Shown: positions 17,047-26,000, numbered from the stretch's first letter. The stretch is 43,171 nucleotides of DNA from Halobellus captivus (GCF_007655485.1 NZ_VJXQ01000004.1:1-43171); one strand, 5' to 3'. The notes: a model not told the origin generated them from the sequence alone. A program made the numbers and translations.

Positions 17047-17097
17047 AAAAAATGTGACCGCCCGACTATTTCGGCACCCTTCGTGCCGTAAAACGGC
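17047..17097 (-). terminator. Overlapping hairpins plus T6 after fhs
   Basis: Read on the minus strand after the fhs stop: GCCGT-TTT-ACGGC (17085-17097) and CGGCAC-GAAGG-GTGCCG (17072-17088). They share a four-base arm and so are mutually exclusive. A run of six T (17047-17052) follows. The layout suits transcription termination. Confidence 0.6.
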
Positions 17098-17109
17098 GTT
17101 CTGCGACCC

Positions 17110-18831
17110 TCAGAACAGGCCGCTGATGTTGCCGTCGTCGTCGATGTCCATTCCCGCGGCGGCGGGAACGGCCGGGAGACCGGGCATGTCCAGCACGTCG
17201 CCCGTCAGCGCGACGATGAAGCCAGCGCCCGCGGAGGGGTACAGTTCGCGGACTTCGAGTTCCCAGCCCGACGGCGCGCCCTTCTTCGAGGGGTCGTCGC
17301 TCAGCGAGTGGAACGTCTTCGAGAGACAGACCGGCACGTCGTCGAATCCGAGGTCCTCGAGGCGCTCGATGTCGTCCTCTGCAGCACCGGTGAAGTTGAC
17401 GCCGTCGGCACCGTACACTTCGGTCGCGACGGTCTCGATTTTCTCCTTGATCGGGGCGTCGTCGGGGTAGAGGTGATCGAAGTCGTCCTCGTCGCCCTCC
17501 TCGACGGCCTCGATGACGTTCTCGGCGAGGTCCACGCCGCCCTCGCTGCCGTCGGAGAAGACGTTCGACTCGGCGATCCGGACGCCGAGGTCCTCGCGGC
17601 AGTGGTCGAGCACGGCCTGGACTTCCTCGTCCGCATCGTCGGGGAAGCGGTTGAGCGCGACGACGACCGGGACGCCGAACTTCTGGAGGTTACGCACGTG
17701 CTTGTCGAGGTTCGCGAAGCCTGCTTCGAGCTCGTCGACGCCCGCCTCCTTGACGGCGTCGAGGTCGGCGGGCCACATACCCATCCCGTGGTATTTGAGG
17801 GCGCGCACGGTCGAAACGAGCACGACCGCGTTCGGCGTCATATCGCCGAGGCGGCAGACGATGTTCATGAACTTCTCCGCGCCGAGATCGGAGCCGAACC
17901 CGGCCTCGGTGACGAGGTAATCGCCCATCCCGAAGGCGGTCTTGTCGGCGATGAGGGAGTTCGTCCCGTGGGCGATGTTCGCGAAGGGGCCGCCGTGGAT
18001 GAAGGCGGGCGTGCCTTCCAGCGTCTGCACGAGGTTCGGCTTGATTGCGTCTTTCAGGAGCATCGTGGCCGGACCCGTCGCGTCGATGTCGTCGACGGTG
18101 ACCGGGTCGCCGTCCTCGTCGTAGGCGACGATGATGCGCGCGATGCGCTTCTTGAGGTCAGCGAGGTCCTCGGACAGACAGAGGACCGCCATCAGTTCCG
18201 AGGCCGCGGTGAGCAGGAAGCGGCTCTCCCGCGGCGTCCCGCCGGACTTGCCGCCGAGCCCGATGACGATGTCGCGGAGCGCGCGTTCGTTCATATCCAT
18301 CGCGCGCGGCCAGGCGACGTCGTTGATGTCGATGTCGAACTCGTCGCTCTGGGAGATCTTCGCGTCGAGCATCGCCGCGATGAGGTTGTGCGCGGAGGTG
18401 AGCGCGTGGAGGTCGCCGGTGAAGTGGAGGTTGATGTCCTCCATCGGGAGCACCTGCGAGTAACCGCCGCCAGCCGCGCCGCCCTTCACGCCGAAGACCG
18501 GCCCGAGCGACGGTTCGCGGATCGCGATCATCGCGTCCTCGCCGACGTGGTTGAGCGTCTGACCCAGGCCGACGGTGGTCACCGTCTTGCCCTCGCCCAT
18601 CGGCGTCGGGGTCATCCCCGTCACGAGGACGAGGTTACCCTCCTTGTTCTCCGCGTTGTCGCGGAGGCGATTGACGCCCTCGTGGGACAGTTTCGCCTTG
18701 TAGTCGCCGTACAGTTCGATGTCGTCGTTGTCGATGCCCCAGGGCTCGAGAACGTCTTTGATCGGTTGCTTCTCTGCGGATGTTGCGATCTCGTAGTCTG
18801 TGGGGAAACCGCCGTCGTCTTCGGACGTCAT
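17110..18831 (-). CDS. fhs: Formate-tetrahydrofolate ligase
   Basis: A 573-residue enzyme that joins formate to tetrahydrofolate using ATP, and can run backwards to yield formate and ATP. The nucleotide loop TPMGEGKT (76-83) is the family signature. Further conserved blocks: EPSLGPVFGVKGGAAGGGYSQ, INLHFTGDLHA, HGGPFANIAHGTNS, VTEAGFGSDLGAEKF and the C-terminal LYPSAGAGFIVALTGDVLDMPGLP. Family members are about 550-560 residues, so it is complete. The frame is open 79 codons further upstream, but that extension is hydrophobic and unlike the family; MTSEDDGGFPTDYEIA is the natural start. It is divergent from folCP across a region with a 14 bp inverted pair. The reverse direction would feed the formate dehydrogenase located just beyond the unknown gene. 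Confidence 0.93.
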   Translation of the reverse strand: MTSEDDGGFPTDYEIATSAEKQPIKDVLEPWGIDNDDIELYGDYKAKLSHEGVNRLRDNAENKEGNLVLVTGMTPTPMGEGKTVTTVGLGQTLNHVGEDAMIAIREPSLGPVFGVKGGAAGGGYSQVLPMEDINLHFTGDLHALTSAHNLIAAMLDAKISQSDEFDIDINDVAWPRAMDMNERALRDIVIGLGGKSGGTPRESRFLLTAASELMAVLCLSEDLADLKKRIARIIVAYDEDGDPVTVDDIDATGPATMLLKDAIKPNLVQTLEGTPAFIHGGPFANIAHGTNSLIADKTAFGMGDYLVTEAGFGSDLGAEKFMNIVCRLGDMTPNAVVLVSTVRALKYHGMGMWPADLDAVKEAGVDELEAGFANLDKHVRNLQKFGVPVVVALNRFPDDADEEVQAVLDHCREDLGVRIAESNVFSDGSEGGVDLAENVIEAVEEGDEDDFDHLYPDDAPIKEKIETVATEVYGADGVNFTGAAEDDIERLEDLGFDDVPVCLSKTFHSLSDDPSKKGAPSGWELEVRELYPSAGAGFIVALTGDVLDMPGLPAVPAAAGMDIDDDGNISGLF

Positions 18832-19186
18832 ACTTTCTCGTGACCCGCGGAGGCCACGTAAGCGTATCGGAAAAAATTTACAGAAATCAGAGAAGACGTG
18901 TTTCAGCCCCTTCGAAAAAAGGACCGAATATATCGGATCATCTTCCTTCACTACTTCACCTCTGTGATTCACTCCGGCGCGGATAAACCCGAGAAAACAC
19001 AGATATACGGACGATAGACCTGATACAAGGACGGTGCTTGATTGGAGGTGATCGTAGATCTCTATCACCGGCTGTCCGATATATTCGGGTACTGTTCGGG
19101 AACGGATAATTATATGATATCTAATACGTTCTCCGGTTCGTCGCGCTGCGATAGGTTAATCAGGTAACCGACGACGATACGTTGGT
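18832..19186. other. Divergent fhs-folCP promoter region
   Basis: No gene. AT-rich patches, including AATTATATGATATC around 19108-19121, are likely promoter elements for one or both genes. A GTTAAT about 30 bases before the folCP ATG could be its TATA element. It also holds the inverted 14-mer pair. Confidence 0.6.
18924..19088. repeat. Inverted pair of an identical 14-mer between fhs and folCP
   Basis: CCGAATATATCGGA at 18924-18937 recurs exactly on the other strand at 19075-19088. Each copy is itself close to palindromic around TATA. One copy lies upstream of each divergent gene, which suggests a shared operator or paired promoters. Confidence 0.75.
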
Positions 19187-21664
19187 ATGGAATACCACGA
19201 GGCGGCCGACTACCTCACCTCGTTCCAGCAGCGGCGGCCGAAGCTCGGTATCGAGACGACGGCCCAGATGCTCGCACACTTCGACGACCCCCAGGACGAC
19301 GTCGACTGCGTGCAGATCGCCGGTTCGAACGGGAAGGGAAGTACGGCGCGGATGCTCGACAGCGTCCTCCGGCGCGCGGGCGTGAGCGTCGGTATCTTCA
19401 CCTCTCCGGGACTGAACGACTTCCGCGAGCAGGTGCAGGTGGACGGCCGAAAAGTCCCGAAATCGCTGCTCTCGGAGTACGTCGATGAGCTCACGCCCTG
19501 TATCGACCGGCTCCGCGAGATCGACGACGAGCCTACCCATTTCGAGGTTCTCACCGCGATCGCGCTCCGGCACTTCAGCGAGATGGACGTCGACGTGGCG
19601 ATCCTGGAGGTCGGAATCGGCGGTCGGTACGACGCGACCAGTGCAGTGGATCCGATCGCGAGCGCCGTCACCAGCGTCAGTCTCGAACACACCGAACTCC
19701 TGGGCGACACCGTCGAGGAGATCGCCCGCGACAAGGCGCAAGTCGCGCCCGCGAACGCCCCGCTCGTCACCGCCGCTGACGGTGCGGCGCTGGACGCGAT
19801 CCGGGAACTCACGGAGGTCATCACCGTCGGGGGCGACGCCGACCCCGACGGATCCGGACCTGATGTCGTCGCCTGGGAGACCGGAATGCGATCGGCGGTC
19901 GAAAGCGACGTGACGATCGCGGGGCCAGATTGGACGGTCGAGACACAGTTGCCGCTGCTCGGCTCACATCAGGCGTGTAACGCTGGCGTCGCCGCCGCGC
20001 TCGCCCGTCAGATCGCGGACGTCGACACCGAGACGATCGCCGTCGGCCTCCGCTCGGTGATCTGGCCGGGGCGCTTCGAGATCCTGTCCACCGAGCCGAT
20101 GATCGTCCTCGACGGATCCCACAACCCCGGCGCGGCGGAGACGCTCGCCGCGTTGCTGGATCGCTACACGTACGACGACCTCCACCTCGTGTTCGGGGCG
20201 ATGGCCGACAAGGACCACGACGAGATGGTGGCTCCGCTGCCGTCCATCGAGACGGCGTACGCGACGCGCCCGGACCTCGATCGATCGGCTGACCCGGAGG
20301 TGTTGGCCGACGTTCTCGCCGAACGCGCCGGTTCGGTTCGAACGATTCCGTCAGTCGCCGAAGCGACGGAACAAGCCATCGACGCGGCCGGTCCAGACGA
20401 CTTCGTGCTCGTCACGGGATCGCTGTACGCGGTCGCGGAGGCGCGGGACCGGTGGGCTCGTTGCCTGGTTCCCACCGTCAATACCGCTGAGACGCACGTG
20501 GAGGCGTCGTTCGTGGGTGCTTCGTTCGACGGGGACGCCGCTGACAGTTCGATCGAGCCAGCGCAACGGGAGGGATCCGGCGTCTCCGTGGATGACGCGG
20601 ACCACCGGGTGTTCAGAACGTATCTCAGACCCGACCAGGCCGAGCGCGTCGCCGACCTCGCTTCCGCGGTTGGCGGCGACTGCCACCGGTCGAAATCGGG
20701 CAGCCCGGAGAAACTGGTCGCGACGGTCATCGCCGGAACGACGGCGCAGCTACGAGCGCTCGTCTCGGAACTGAGCGCCCAGGGCCTGGGGCTTCGGCAC
20801 GTCGCGGCCCAACTGGAGGACCAACTCGATCCCCACGTACCGGCGAACGAATCGGGGCTCGGAACGGTCGGCGGCGACGAGACGGCAGTGATGGGGATTC
20901 TCAACGTTACCCCGGACAGCTTCCACGACGGCGGCGAGTACGAGGTGCTCGACGTCGCCCTCGACCGGGCGAAATCGATGATCGACACCGGGGCGGACAT
21001 CATCGATATCGGGGGTGAGAGCACCCGCCCCGGCGCGGATCCGGTTCCGGCCGACGAGGAGATCGATCGCGTCGTTCCGGTGATCGAGCGGCTCTCTGGG
21101 CTCGACGTCCCCATCTCCGTCGACACGTGGAAGGCATCGGTCGCCGACGCGGCGCTCGAGGCGGGTGCCGACATCGTCAACGACGTCTCAGGGCTCGCCG
21201 ATCCGGAGATGCCGTTCGTGATCGCCGAGCACGACGCCTCGCTCGTGTTGATGCACAGCCACTCGATTCCGGTCGACCCGGACAGCTCCCCCATCTACGA
21301 CGACGTCGTCGACGACGTCTTGGAAGCGCTCAACGAGCAGGTCATTCGCGCCGAACGAGCGGGCATCGATCCCGAAAAGATCGTGATCGACCCCGGCTGT
21401 GGCTTCGGGAAGTCACCCGCCGAATCGTTCGAACTCATCGATCGGTCGGCGGAATTCCGCGCGCTCGGCTGTCCCGTCCTGATCGGACATTCGCGGAAAT
21501 CGATGTTCAAGGGGGTTGACTACGCGGATGACGGACGACTGACCCCGACCGTTGCGGGCACGGCGCTCGCCGTCGATCGCGGGGCTGACGTCATTCGGGT
21601 GCACGACGTCGCGGAGAACGTGGCCGCGATTCGAGTCGTTGAGGGGCGACTCCGCTCTGAGTAG
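19187..21664 (+). CDS. folCP: Bifunctional folylpolyglutamate synthase / dihydropteroate synthase
   Basis: An 825-residue fusion typical of haloarchaea. The N-terminal FolC/Mur-ligase part (1-420) has the P-loop GSNGKGST (46-53), LEVGIGGRYDATS and VLDGSHNPGA; it adds glutamate to folates. A linker of about 140 residues (about 430-565) includes an unassigned alpha/beta segment around HRVFRTYLRPDQAERVADL. The C-terminal FolP part starts at GILNVTPDSFHDGG (Met569) and continues with DIIDIGGESTRPGA, SVDTWKASVADAALEAGADIVNDVSG, DPGCGFGKSPAESF and LIGHSRKSMF; it condenses pABA with the pterin pyrophosphate. Both active sites look intact. It provides the tetrahydrofolate on which fhs, metF and the DMGDH enzymes depend. 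Confidence 0.95.
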   Translation: MEYHEAADYLTSFQQRRPKLGIETTAQMLAHFDDPQDDVDCVQIAGSNGKGSTARMLDSVLRRAGVSVGIFTSPGLNDFREQVQVDGRKVPKSLLSEYVDELTPCIDRLREIDDEPTHFEVLTAIALRHFSEMDVDVAILEVGIGGRYDATSAVDPIASAVTSVSLEHTELLGDTVEEIARDKAQVAPANAPLVTAADGAALDAIRELTEVITVGGDADPDGSGPDVVAWETGMRSAVESDVTIAGPDWTVETQLPLLGSHQACNAGVAAALARQIADVDTETIAVGLRSVIWPGRFEILSTEPMIVLDGSHNPGAAETLAALLDRYTYDDLHLVFGAMADKDHDEMVAPLPSIETAYATRPDLDRSADPEVLADVLAERAGSVRTIPSVAEATEQAIDAAGPDDFVLVTGSLYAVAEARDRWARCLVPTVNTAETHVEASFVGASFDGDAADSSIEPAQREGSGVSVDDADHRVFRTYLRPDQAERVADLASAVGGDCHRSKSGSPEKLVATVIAGTTAQLRALVSELSAQGLGLRHVAAQLEDQLDPHVPANESGLGTVGGDETAVMGILNVTPDSFHDGGEYEVLDVALDRAKSMIDTGADIIDIGGESTRPGADPVPADEEIDRVVPVIERLSGLDVPISVDTWKASVADAALEAGADIVNDVSGLADPEMPFVIAEHDASLVLMHSHSIPVDPDSSPIYDDVVDDVLEALNEQVIRAERAGIDPEKIVIDPGCGFGKSPAESFELIDRSAEFRALGCPVLIGHSRKSMFKGVDYADDGRLTPTVAGTALAVDRGADVIRVHDVAENVAAIRVVEGRLRSE

Positions 21665-21740
21665 GCGTTCGATTCCAGGGGCTTCGACGTCGGCGACGTC
21701 GACCGACACACTTTCACGACGCGCTGTGATACCAAGTGTC

Positions 21741-22334
21741 GTGCCCCTACAGAGTGCGTTATTTGTCGGATCCGAACTCGCGCTATTCGCGTCGGTACCG
21801 CTGCAGGCGGTTGACCCAGCGACGGTGGTCGATCTTCCGGCCACCTACCGGGCGGCGGTGGCGTTTCTGAGTAGCACACTCGCCGGTGGTGCCGTCAACT
21901 ATTGGTACGGCAATCGAATCAAAGCTGCCGTCGAGGCGTCGACCGAGAACCTCCCGCTGGCGGTGTTGTACGGATTTTTCGCCTACTCTCTCGCCGGGTT
22001 CCTCGTCGCCTACGGCTTCACACAGTTCGCTCGACTCGGTGTGAGTGCGTCAGTCGGTCTGATACTCGGGGGCGTCGCGCTCGGCGGTGCGCTGCTGACG
22101 CTCGGCGGCGTCGGCTACGTCGTCGTGGGCGCTTGGATCGCCGACCTCGCGGGATTCAGCGATCCGTGGATCGGTCTCCTCGCCGTCGGACTCGTCGGTG
22201 CCGTGGCCGTGCTCGCCCTTCCGTTTCTCCTCGGTGCCGTCGCCTGGTTCGCGATCGCCGCGGTGGGCATCGGGGGCTCGGTCCGTCGGTGGATACACGC
22301 CGACGCGGCACGGCGAACGGCGAACCGGCACTGA
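21741..22334 (+). CDS. Multi-spanning membrane protein, function unknown
   Basis: About 197 residues. An N-terminal hydrophobic stretch is followed by roughly four or five helices, with Gly/Val/Leu-rich segments such as ARLGVSASVGLILGGVALGGALLTLGG and a basic C-terminus (RRWIHADAARRTANRH). The layout recalls the membrane part of some haloarchaeal bactofilin-like or DUF proteins, but no family is recognised. The start is uncertain: GTG at 21741 is preferred, with GTG at 21726 possible. It follows folCP by 76 bases on the same strand and could be read through with it. Confidence 0.65.
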   Translation: MPLQSALFVGSELALFASVPLQAVDPATVVDLPATYRAAVAFLSSTLAGGAVNYWYGNRIKAAVEASTENLPLAVLYGFFAYSLAGFLVAYGFTQFARLGVSASVGLILGGVALGGALLTLGGVGYVVVGAWIADLAGFSDPWIGLLAVGLVGAVAVLALPFLLGAVAWFAIAAVGIGGSVRRWIHADAARRTANRH

Positions 22335-22372
22335 CCATTCATCAGTCGCGCACGGAACTAAAGGCCTGCAAC

Positions 22373-22385
22373 CCCTACGGTAGGG
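22373..22385 (+). promoter_or_regulatory. Perfect palindrome abutting a start codon
   Basis: CCCTAC-G-GTAGGG ends one base before the ATG of the next small gene. It could be an operator over the transcription start or an RNA hairpin masking the start. Confidence 0.55.
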
Positions 22386-22386
22386 T

Positions 22387-22641
22387 ATGGTTCGGATCGA
22401 CGCCCTCACCACCCCCGACGTACGCGTTCTGCAGTTTCCCTTCGAGTCCCTCCCAGACCTCGTGAGTATCGCGGGAACGCTGGTTCTGCTGTTGCTCGTC
22501 GCCGCGTTCGCAGGCTTCTTGTACCGCAGTGTGCGAGGCGACGGAATCGAGTGGCCCGACGAGACTGATACGGAGGGGGACGAGCTCAGACGCCGACCGC
22601 CGTCGGACGACGACGACGATGACGAGTGGAAATTTTACTGA
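22387..22641 (+). CDS. Small single-helix membrane protein
   Basis: An 84-residue protein with one membrane segment (about 24-46, LVSIAGTLVLLLLVAAFAGF), then a very acidic tail with a run of six Asp ending in EWKFY. The topology is probably a short outside end with the acidic tail in the cytoplasm. The acidic linker and conserved-looking aromatic end are typical of haloarchaeal small membrane proteins. Function not recognised. Confidence 0.72.
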   Translation: MVRIDALTTPDVRVLQFPFESLPDLVSIAGTLVLLLLVAAFAGFLYRSVRGDGIEWPDETDTEGDELRRRPPSDDDDDDEWKFY

Positions 22642-22936
22642 TTTCCGTCGGTGAGAGCTGGTGATTCGAGGAACTGAGTCCGGGTGGTGGTTCGATGCAT
22701 CGTGGCGCCGTGTGGTGTGCTCGTGTCGAACGACGACGACGTACGCAGCGTTGCGACTCCCGAGATAATTCCTGCAGGTACTTCGCTCCCTTACTCGACG
22801 AATTCGATCTGTATCGCTGATAGAATCGGTGACCTGACGATTCGAACGCTCTGCGTGAGAAGAATACCGAAGTAGTCCGTGAAGGTACGATCGACCTCTC
22901 GGAGTGTACCGAGAGGAACTGCTCGTGGGCCCTCTA

Positions 22937-24682
22937 TCAGTCACCCCCCTCAGTGTCGGCACCGCCTCGAATCTCGGTCACCGTCTCGTTGCCGGTGGTG
23001 ACGACGTCGACCTCCTCCTCATCGGTAAGGTCTCTGATCCGTTCGGCGAACTGCTCCGAAGAGAGGATCTCGTGTTCGTTTTTGAGCCCCTGATAGACGG
23101 TGTAGCACATCAGGACGAGGATGATCGCGAACGGGAAGCCGGTCGCGATTGCTGCCGTCTGCAGCGCGTTGAGGCCGCCTCCGATGAGCAGCACGGCCGC
23201 GACTCCGCCCTCGGTGACCGCCCAGAAGATCCGCTGTGCTTTCGGAACGTCGTGTTTGCCGCCCGAGGTGAGGTGGTCGATGACCAGCGATCCCGAGTCC
23301 GAAGAGGTGACGAAGAACGTGATCACCAGCAGCGTCGCGAGCAGGCCGCTGATCGCACCGAGCGGGAACTGCTCCAACAGCGCGAACATCGCGACGGTCT
23401 GACCGAGTTCGTTGTAAGTCGCGAGCGCCGCGCCGTTTCCGACGAGCGTGTTCTGCAGCGCGCTGCCGCCGAACGCGGCGAGCCAGAGCGTCGAGAACAG
23501 CGACGGGAGGAACAGCACGCCCATCACGAACTCGCGGACCGTCCGGCCCTTCGAGATCCGCGCGATGAACATCCCCACGAACGGGGACCACGCGATCCAC
23601 CACGCCCAGTAGAACACGGTCCAAGCGCCGACGGTTCCCGCGCCCTCGCCGAGCGTTCCGGTGAAGAACGAGAGCGAGAGGAGGTTACCGAAGTACGCGC
23701 CGAGGCCTTCGACCCACGCGCCGAAGATGTACAGCGTGGGACCGACGATGATGAGGAACCCGAGCAGGGTCAACATCAGGTACAGGTTCACCGTACTCAG
23801 TCGCTTGACGCCGCCTTCGAGACCGGCCGCGACGGACAGCGTCGCGATGGCGGTGATACCGGCGATCAGGGCCACCTGAGGCATCGTTCCGGTCGGGATG
23901 CTCACGAGCCCCAGCATATCGCCGAGGACGTACGAGAGACCGGTGTTGACCTGTGCGACGCCGAGGCCGAGCGACGTGGCCAGGCCGAACAGCGTCGCGA
24001 AGACCGTGACGAGGTCGATGACGTGGCCCGGCCACCCGTAGATCCGCTCGCCGAGGAGCGGCCAGAAGATCGAACGGAACGTCAGCGGGAGACCGCGGTT
24101 GAACGAGAAGAACGCGAGCCCGAGGCCGACCAGCCCGTAGATCGCCCACGGGTGGAAGCCCCAGTGGAAGAACGTCTGCGTCATCGCGGCCACGCCCGCC
24201 GCGCCGGTTCCGGCCTCAGCGCCGAAGAACCCCGGTACGTTCGAGACGTAGTACAGCGGTTCGGAGACGCTGAAGAACATCAGGCCGATCCCCATTCCGG
24301 CGCTGAACAGCATCGCCATCCAGGCGAAGTCGCTGAACTCCTTTTCGGCTTCGACCCCGCCGATCCGGATCGTTCCGAACTTCCCCAGGGCGAAGTACAG
24401 TATCGTGACGATGAAGATGTTCACCGCGAGGAGATAGAACCAACCGAAGTTGCCCTCGAAGAAGCCGCGCACCGCCGAGTACGCCTCGGCGGCCTGATCT
24501 CCGAGCAGCACCGTAACGGCGATGAACACCGCAATCAACAGCAGTGCGACCGGGAATACGATCGGGTGGATATCGAACCCGAACCGCTGGATGTTGGTGT
24601 CGCCCGGACTTCGATCGGACTCCGGGTGGAACAGCTCTACTTGGAGTCCGTCGGACATCCCTCCGTCGTCACTATCTGACAT
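22937..24682 (-). CDS. BCCT-family betaine/carnitine/choline transporter
   Basis: A 581-residue, twelve-helix carrier of the classical BCCT type. It has GMGIGLMF (129-136), the aromatic cage residues Trp174, Trp179 and Tyr182 (FHWGFHPWAIY), and the family signature WTVFYWAWWIAWSP (354-367), followed by FVTSSDSGSLV near helix 8-9. It predicts uptake of glycine betaine or a related quaternary amine with sodium or proton. A C-terminal acidic tail of about 50 residues could be a regulatory segment as in BetP. The ATG is backed by a GGAGG six bases upstream. In context with two dimethylglycine-type dehydrogenases, it may serve nutrition as well as osmotic protection. Confidence 0.92.
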   Translation of the reverse strand: MSDSDDGGMSDGLQVELFHPESDRSPGDTNIQRFGFDIHPIVFPVALLLIAVFIAVTVLLGDQAAEAYSAVRGFFEGNFGWFYLLAVNIFIVTILYFALGKFGTIRIGGVEAEKEFSDFAWMAMLFSAGMGIGLMFFSVSEPLYYVSNVPGFFGAEAGTGAAGVAAMTQTFFHWGFHPWAIYGLVGLGLAFFSFNRGLPLTFRSIFWPLLGERIYGWPGHVIDLVTVFATLFGLATSLGLGVAQVNTGLSYVLGDMLGLVSIPTGTMPQVALIAGITAIATLSVAAGLEGGVKRLSTVNLYLMLTLLGFLIIVGPTLYIFGAWVEGLGAYFGNLLSLSFFTGTLGEGAGTVGAWTVFYWAWWIAWSPFVGMFIARISKGRTVREFVMGVLFLPSLFSTLWLAAFGGSALQNTLVGNGAALATYNELGQTVAMFALLEQFPLGAISGLLATLLVITFFVTSSDSGSLVIDHLTSGGKHDVPKAQRIFWAVTEGGVAAVLLIGGGLNALQTAAIATGFPFAIILVLMCYTVYQGLKNEHEILSSEQFAERIRDLTDEEEVDVVTTGNETVTEIRGGADTEGGD

Positions 24683-24688
24683 ACGATA

Positions 24689-24693
24689 CCTCC
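24689..24693 (-). promoter_or_regulatory. Shine-Dalgarno site of the second BCCT gene
   Basis: GGAGG lies six bases before the ATG, implying a transcript with a leader. The nearest strong AT-rich promoter-like DNA is about 210 bases upstream, so the leader may be long. Confidence 0.6.
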
Positions 24694-24892
24694 GCTACGC
24701 CGTTATTTCGTTGAATCTTCGTCATAGTTGTCGTGCCGTTGAGTCGGACATCCAGTGCGTGTCACTCCCCCGAACTGACCGTCCCCCGTCGACTTGTTCT
24801 CGGCTCTTTCCCTCCGATTCCGGGTGCTTGTACATCGTCGTGTGTTACCGGTTGGGTCACTCCACTGTGGAATGGTACACAACCTCACTCAC

Positions 24893-24904
24893 TAACTATC
24901 GTTA
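24893..24904. promoter_or_regulatory. TAACTATCGTTA dyad upstream of the BCCT gene
   Basis: TAAC-TATC-GTTA has 4-base inverted arms and flanks the AT-rich TATATAATAAAA. An 11/12 match lies upstream of the first DMGDH-type gene at 29451-29462. Confidence 0.4.
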
Positions 24905-25204
24905 ATATATAATAAAACTTGGGCAATATTCGCCTATGACCGACTGAAACGGGTGTTATTCTTACTTTGGTGGTCTCAGAAAATTTCAAATTACGTATTT
25001 TCCCTGGTAAAAGTGATTCTCCCGTACAGGAGGCCCCACCGTCGTGGCTACCAGTATCGAATTTGAACTCCCGATATTGGCGGCTATTATCCGAGAAGCG
25101 TGCGCGTAGCAATACCTCAATCGCTGGCGAGCAGCTTTCGGGGCGTTTCACACGCTGTCACCACCGCCGTGAGATTAAGGTACACACGGTCCTAACTCCT
25201 CAAC

Positions 25205-25621
25205 GTGATTGACGGCTTACGTGTTGTGGTTGATTGGCTCCGCTCGATCGCTGGTCGGATCGCCGCCCCGCTCCGCGCCGATCCCGAGAACTCGGGGTTT
25301 CGTCTGTCGAGTCCCGAAACGGGCACGACGACGATCGACGGCGACGTCGGGTGGGCCTCCAGACCCCCTGCGATCGTCCTGTGTGGACGATGCGGGAGCG
25401 ACGTCAGTCACCGGAGCCCGCACGACGACATCGACTGCGCGCGGTGCACCGCTACGTTCGGCTACGACGAGTTCCCCGACCTCGAACTTCGGTATTTCCG
25501 CTGTCCGGTCTGCGGATCGAAGATGGAACACGGCCACCGACACCCCCACACGATCAAGATCCCGGAGTGGGCGACGTGTCACGGCTGTCGGTACCACTGG
25601 GAGTTCAAGCACGAGTACTGA
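25205..25621 (+). CDS. Double zinc-ribbon protein
   Basis: A 138-residue protein read from GTG. After an N-terminal helix (DWLRSIAGRIAAPL) and a Ser/Thr linker there are two four-cysteine zinc ribbons: CGRC...CARC and CPVC...CHGC, the second with a His-rich insert (MEHGHRHPH). It ends in YHWEFKHEY. Such proteins often bind nucleic acid or act as subunits. No catalytic residues were seen and no family is recognised. An ATTAAG element 26-31 bases before the GTG supports the start and a leaderless transcript. Confidence 0.75.
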   Translation: MIDGLRVVVDWLRSIAGRIAAPLRADPENSGFRLSSPETGTTTIDGDVGWASRPPAIVLCGRCGSDVSHRSPHDDIDCARCTATFGYDEFPDLELRYFRCPVCGSKMEHGHRHPHTIKIPEWATCHGCRYHWEFKHEY

Positions 25622-25679
25622 TTCCACTGGCGGTACTTCTCCCGGTGGTGCGTGTCGTTCGCTCTTGCCGACGACAGAA

Positions 25680-25685
25680 TTATAC
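25680..25685 (+). promoter_or_regulatory. TATA-like element for the 53-residue membrane protein
   Basis: TTATAC lies 25-30 bases before the ATG at 25710, matching a leaderless haloarchaeal start. Confidence 0.5.
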
Positions 25686-25709
25686 TGATTCCCGTGCCGT
25701 CAGTCACGT

Positions 25710-25871
25710 ATGGTGAACGTTCTCGCGACCGCCGCGGCCGGGCTCGTCGTGGTGCTCTTCGCAGTCGCTCTGTACGCGTTCGCGGCTGGCAACTACGCCG
25801 TTGCCGGTGTGATGTTCCTGTCTGCGAGTCTCGTCATCTACTTCCGTGAGACCAGGTTGCTCGAATCGTGA
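25710..25871 (+). CDS. Very small membrane protein (53 aa)
   Basis: The reading frame runs from ATG to TGA. It begins MVNVLATAAAGLVVVLFAVA, continues LYAFAAGNYAVAGVMFLSAS, and ends LVIYFRETRLLES. Two hydrophobic helices with a short polar turn (AGNYA) and a positively charged end suggest a hairpin membrane protein. Codons follow the GC-rich third-position pattern of the neighbours, and a TATA-like element is correctly placed. It is small enough to be missed by gene callers. Function unknown. Confidence 0.7.
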   Translation: MVNVLATAAAGLVVVLFAVALYAFAAGNYAVAGVMFLSASLVIYFRETRLLES

Positions 25872-26000
25872 GCCCGCTCACGCCGCGTTGGACGCTCCGC
25901 GGTAGGCCCGCCCGCACGCCGATAGGGAGTCTCCCGACCGTTCATCGACTCTCGGCGTCTCACCCCGCGAGAAAACTATGAGCTCGCTCGACACCCTCTA

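Larger units (their letters stand above)
24683..25204. other. AT-rich intergenic region
   Basis: No supported gene. The stretch at about 24889-25000 is markedly AT-rich (TTAATATATAATAAAAC) and probably carries the promoter of the BCCT gene on the minus strand. The frame running over most of it on the minus strand has no recognisable features. The base composition differs from the surroundings and could mark old inserted DNA. Confidence 0.5.

Noticed and set aside
22904-24679. A 591-codon open frame opposite the second BCCT gene
   Set aside because: Highly charged Arg/Glu-rich product with no fold; the opposite strand encodes a clear BCCT carrier.
25020-25090. Possible tRNA on the minus strand because of a GAGTTCAAATTC segment
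   Set aside because: No pairing T-stem, acceptor stem or anticodon arm can be drawn around it.
24885-25151. An 88-codon minus-strand frame in the AT-rich gap
   Set aside because: No recognisable motif, non-acidic composition and no start signals.
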